In this document: piece by piece, positions 62,231-64,000 of the stretch
Numbering within the stretch: the first letter of the stretch is position 1
Layout: the number at the start of each line of letters is the position of its first letter
Source: Bin80 sp965116685
GTDB taxonomy: Bacteria > Bacteroidota > Rhodothermia > Rhodothermales > Bin80
Assembly: GCA_965116685.1 (NCBI GenBank)
Contig: OZ220707.1
Span: 1,240,001-1,304,000 of the forward strand
Length of the DNA: 64,000 bases
Direction of reading: 5' to 3'
Notes under the pieces: model-generated
What the model was told of the DNA's origin: nothing
Database searches by the model: none
What the model saw: only the letters and a program-made list of their open reading frames with translations
Program-made: the position numbers and the translations under genes

Positions 62231-64000
62231 CTACTTCACCAGTGTCATGCGACCTGTCTTCACATACCTGCTCTCTGCTCCGGTCGCAATCATCCGATAC
62301 AGATAGGTCCCTGATGCAAGATTAATCGCATTGAGCTCGATGCTCCGATTTGCTCCTGCCTCAAATTCCTTCTCTGGTAACGTCATCACTTCGCGACCCA
62401 GCATGTCTACAATCTGCAGACTTACCTGTGCCGTCTCGGGAAGGTCAAACTGGATCCGTGTTGACGGATTGAACGGGTTCGGATAGTTCCCATGCAGCGT
62501 GAACTCCGTCGGAAGCTCTACCCTTTCGTCCTCTACGTCTGTAGCCGTCACGGCCTGTACTTCGTCACCCCGGATGTCGACTCCGAATATCTCGAAGTCA
62601 GCGCCTGGCACGACCTTACTACCCGACAGGTTCAGCACTACCGTCTCGCCCTGATATCCATCCAGCGAGACCAAGGATACATATGATTCCTTTGAATCGT
62701 CCACTTCGATGTTATGGAAGCCAGGCTCAAATGAGATATAGTTCGTGCTTTCTCCAAACTTGATGTCGTTCGCCAACAATGCCGTTGCCGAATGATCAGA
62801 AGTCATATCAAGCAAACGCACATCCACCGTTCCCAGATCAGCAGACCCATGCACCAATATCGCATCCACCATATTATCCGCCAGGGATGCCATTCTGGTT
62901 TCAAAGATACCTACCCCGATATTCGTCGGCAAACCATGGGCAACGACGGCATAGCTGGCATCCGGTGCAAGCGATAGCGGGATGTTGACGGCTTGCGGTG
63001 CACCAACGGGCAAAATCGACGCTTCGTGCGACCCGGAGGCAACGACCGCATAGCCAGTTGCGCTACGGAACTGCATGTTATTCTGCAGTGGGACACCATC
63101 CAGTGACAGATTCACCGGAGCCGGAAGAGGAACATTGTGAATGAACTGGACCCGAGACAGCCCACCTGTAATTGGATCCAGGTGAATCGGATTCTCAATC
63201 CCATTCGCTGCAACCCCGAGGATTGCACACATTCCAACATCAACACTCTCATTCGTCAGATTCGGAACCCCATTCACATAGCCATTTGCCGCAAATGATG
63301 CTTCGTCCGACCCTCCGATGATTCGGGTTCCAGCCAAACGCGGATTACTCCAGTCGCAATCCCATTGCACCATGCGCAGCCCATCCACATCAAATACGTT
63401 CGCAAGCCCACCTGCAGCAATACGAATATGGGGATGCTGCTCAACTCCCTGTGCGAATTCCACCTTCCAGAATATGTCCGAGTGTGCATCAAGAGTCAGT
63501 GAACCACCCATTGCGGGAACCAGAATATTATCTGAGGGCCACTGTGGCATTGCATCTTCTGACGCCATCATTGAAGATACCGTGACCGTGTCTGTAGATG
63601 CTAGATCGTCCTCGAATTGCAGGATCAGCGGGCGATAATGAGACATATCCCCACTCATGCCTCCAACGGGGAACAGATATCCACCACTCATTTCACCGGC
63701 ACCAGAATTCCCCTGCTGTACATAACGAGAAACTCCAGCCGATACATGTGCACGGCGAGAGCCCCCCTGAATGACATGGCCGCAAGCCTCATCATCACCT
63801 GCACCACAGGTCAGTGTCGTCAGAGCATTATTGCGTCCCCGGACATCCTCTTCAATGTTCATGTTCTTCACGGTCCATGTATCGCCATCCGCACCGCTGA
63901 TGATTCCACGCGTCAGTGTCAGCGTACTCGCGGTACCTTGCATCACATCGCCGCTAAGCACGATTCCCTTCGCATTGTTCACCTCTACGCTGCCTAGATC
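62231..64000 (-). CDS. Type IX-secreted protein with DUF4397 domain (5'-truncated by window edge)
   Basis: The open frame continues to the window edge (DLGSVEVNNAKGIVLSGD), so the start lies outside. A DUF4397 domain is visible in the middle: RVQFIHNVPLPAPVNLSLDG, then TGYAVVASGSHEASILPVG and LAPDASYAVVAHG. The last 90 residues form a type IX sorting domain: LHGNYPNPFNPSTRIQFDLP, then VSLQIVDMLGREVMTL and SGTYLYRMIATG. Such domains direct export by the Por machinery across the outer membrane. Surface or secreted protein of unknown ligand. Followed by a strong terminator. Confidence 0.85.
   Translation of the reverse strand, partial: DLGSVEVNNAKGIVLSGDVMQGTASTLTLTRGIISGADGDTWTVKNMNIEEDVRGRNNALTTLTCGAGDDEACGHVIQGGSRRAHVSAGVSRYVQQGNSGAGEMSGGYLFPVGGMSGDMSHYRPLILQFEDDLASTDTVTVSSMMASEDAMPQWPSDNILVPAMGGSLTLDAHSDIFWKVEFAQGVEQHPHIRIAAGGLANVFDVDGLRMVQWDCDWSNPRLAGTRIIGGSDEASFAANGYVNGVPNLTNESVDVGMCAILGVAANGIENPIHLDPITGGLSRVQFIHNVPLPAPVNLSLDGVPLQNNMQFRSATGYAVVASGSHEASILPVGAPQAVNIPLSLAPDASYAVVAHGLPTNIGVGIFETRMASLADNMVDAILVHGSADLGTVDVRLLDMTSDHSATALLANDIKFGESTNYISFEPGFHNIEVDDSKESYVSLVSLDGYQGETVVLNLSGSKVVPGADFEIFGVDIRGDEVQAVTATDVEDERVELPTEFTLHGNYPNPFNPSTRIQFDLPETAQVSLQIVDMLGREVMTLPEKEFEAGANRSIELNAINLASGTYLYRMIATGAESRYVKTGRMTLVK

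Noticed and set aside
1..64000. Programmed stop-codon recoding to explain broken genes
   Set aside because: All three stop codons interrupt genes, and normal genes use all three as real ends, so a reassigned code is not supported.
1..64000. tRNA or rRNA genes
   Set aside because: No cloverleaf with conserved TTC and anticodon arms and no rRNA-like stretches were recognised by eye; a dedicated search was not possible here.

Overview
The window most resembles a member of the Bacteroidota/Rhodothermota lineage. Evidence: an adjacent SusC/SusD outer-membrane pair, a large protein ending in a type IX secretion sorting domain with the NYPNPFNP motif, several FG-GAP/ASPIC-UnbV lipoproteins, a GWxTD-domain protein, and a Calx-beta protein with a C-terminal barrel. 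Base composition is moderate. Many genes of different origin and insertion sequences in several states of decay suggest a genome under heavy mobile-element load. No rRNA, tRNA or CRISPR array was seen.

Layout. 0-2 kb: 3' part of a Calx-beta/beta-barrel surface protein. 2.6-4.4 kb: decayed transposase. 4.5-8.8 kb: tight three-gene operon (PEP-hydrolase-like TIM barrel, cupin, large dehydrogenase/cupredoxin/ThuA lipoprotein). 8.8-9.1 kb: ISXO2-type remnant. 9.1-11.4 kb: two-gene module (conserved hypothetical plus ImmA/IrrE-like protein) whose second gene is split by an ORF-less group II intron of about 646 nt; exact excision restores the frame. 12.4-16.3 kb: sulfatase, aminotransferase, HAD phosphatase, VOC protein. 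16.5-21.1 kb: defence/toxin island with hipA-hipB in reversed order, a truncated HNH gene ending in a 34-bp palindrome, and an AriA-AriB (PARIS-type) pair preceded by a small coupled ORF. 21.7-25.1 kb: aroA, an MGMT-like gene and the GWxTD gene.

25-53 kb is in essence one minus-strand locus: SusC, SusD, a small lipoprotein, FG-GAP lipoprotein 1, FG-GAP lipoprotein 2 (broken), FG-GAP/UnbV lipoprotein 3 and GWxTD. Between FG-GAP 1 and 2 sits a plus-strand helicase-DUF2290 module with a decayed IS1634-family element. FG-GAP 2 is split by two nested insertions: ISL3 containing an IS256-family element, and IS1634 containing an IS110/IS1111-type element. Target duplications at the outer elements let the gene be rebuilt; it also carries three in-frame stops. 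The IS256-type element encodes both a transposase and an upstream, apparently dead transposase paralogue. The IS110-type element has a long inverted-repeat-bounded non-coding region that is a bridge-RNA candidate.

53-58 kb: three tandem paralogues of a short membrane-anchored coiled-coil (DUF1640/Bdr-like) protein with 2, 8 and 6 LRG repeats, cut by an IS630 element, then an unrecognised 413-residue protein with amphipathic 18-residue repeats and a glycine-rich hydrophobic C-terminus, then the 3' end of a second group II intron. 58.5-62 kb: minus-strand run of small overlapping unknown genes, a frameshifted Dam-type methylase, a truncated AAA ATPase and a solo IS256-type end. 62.2-64 kb: 3' part of a type IX-secreted DUF4397 protein followed by a strong terminator.
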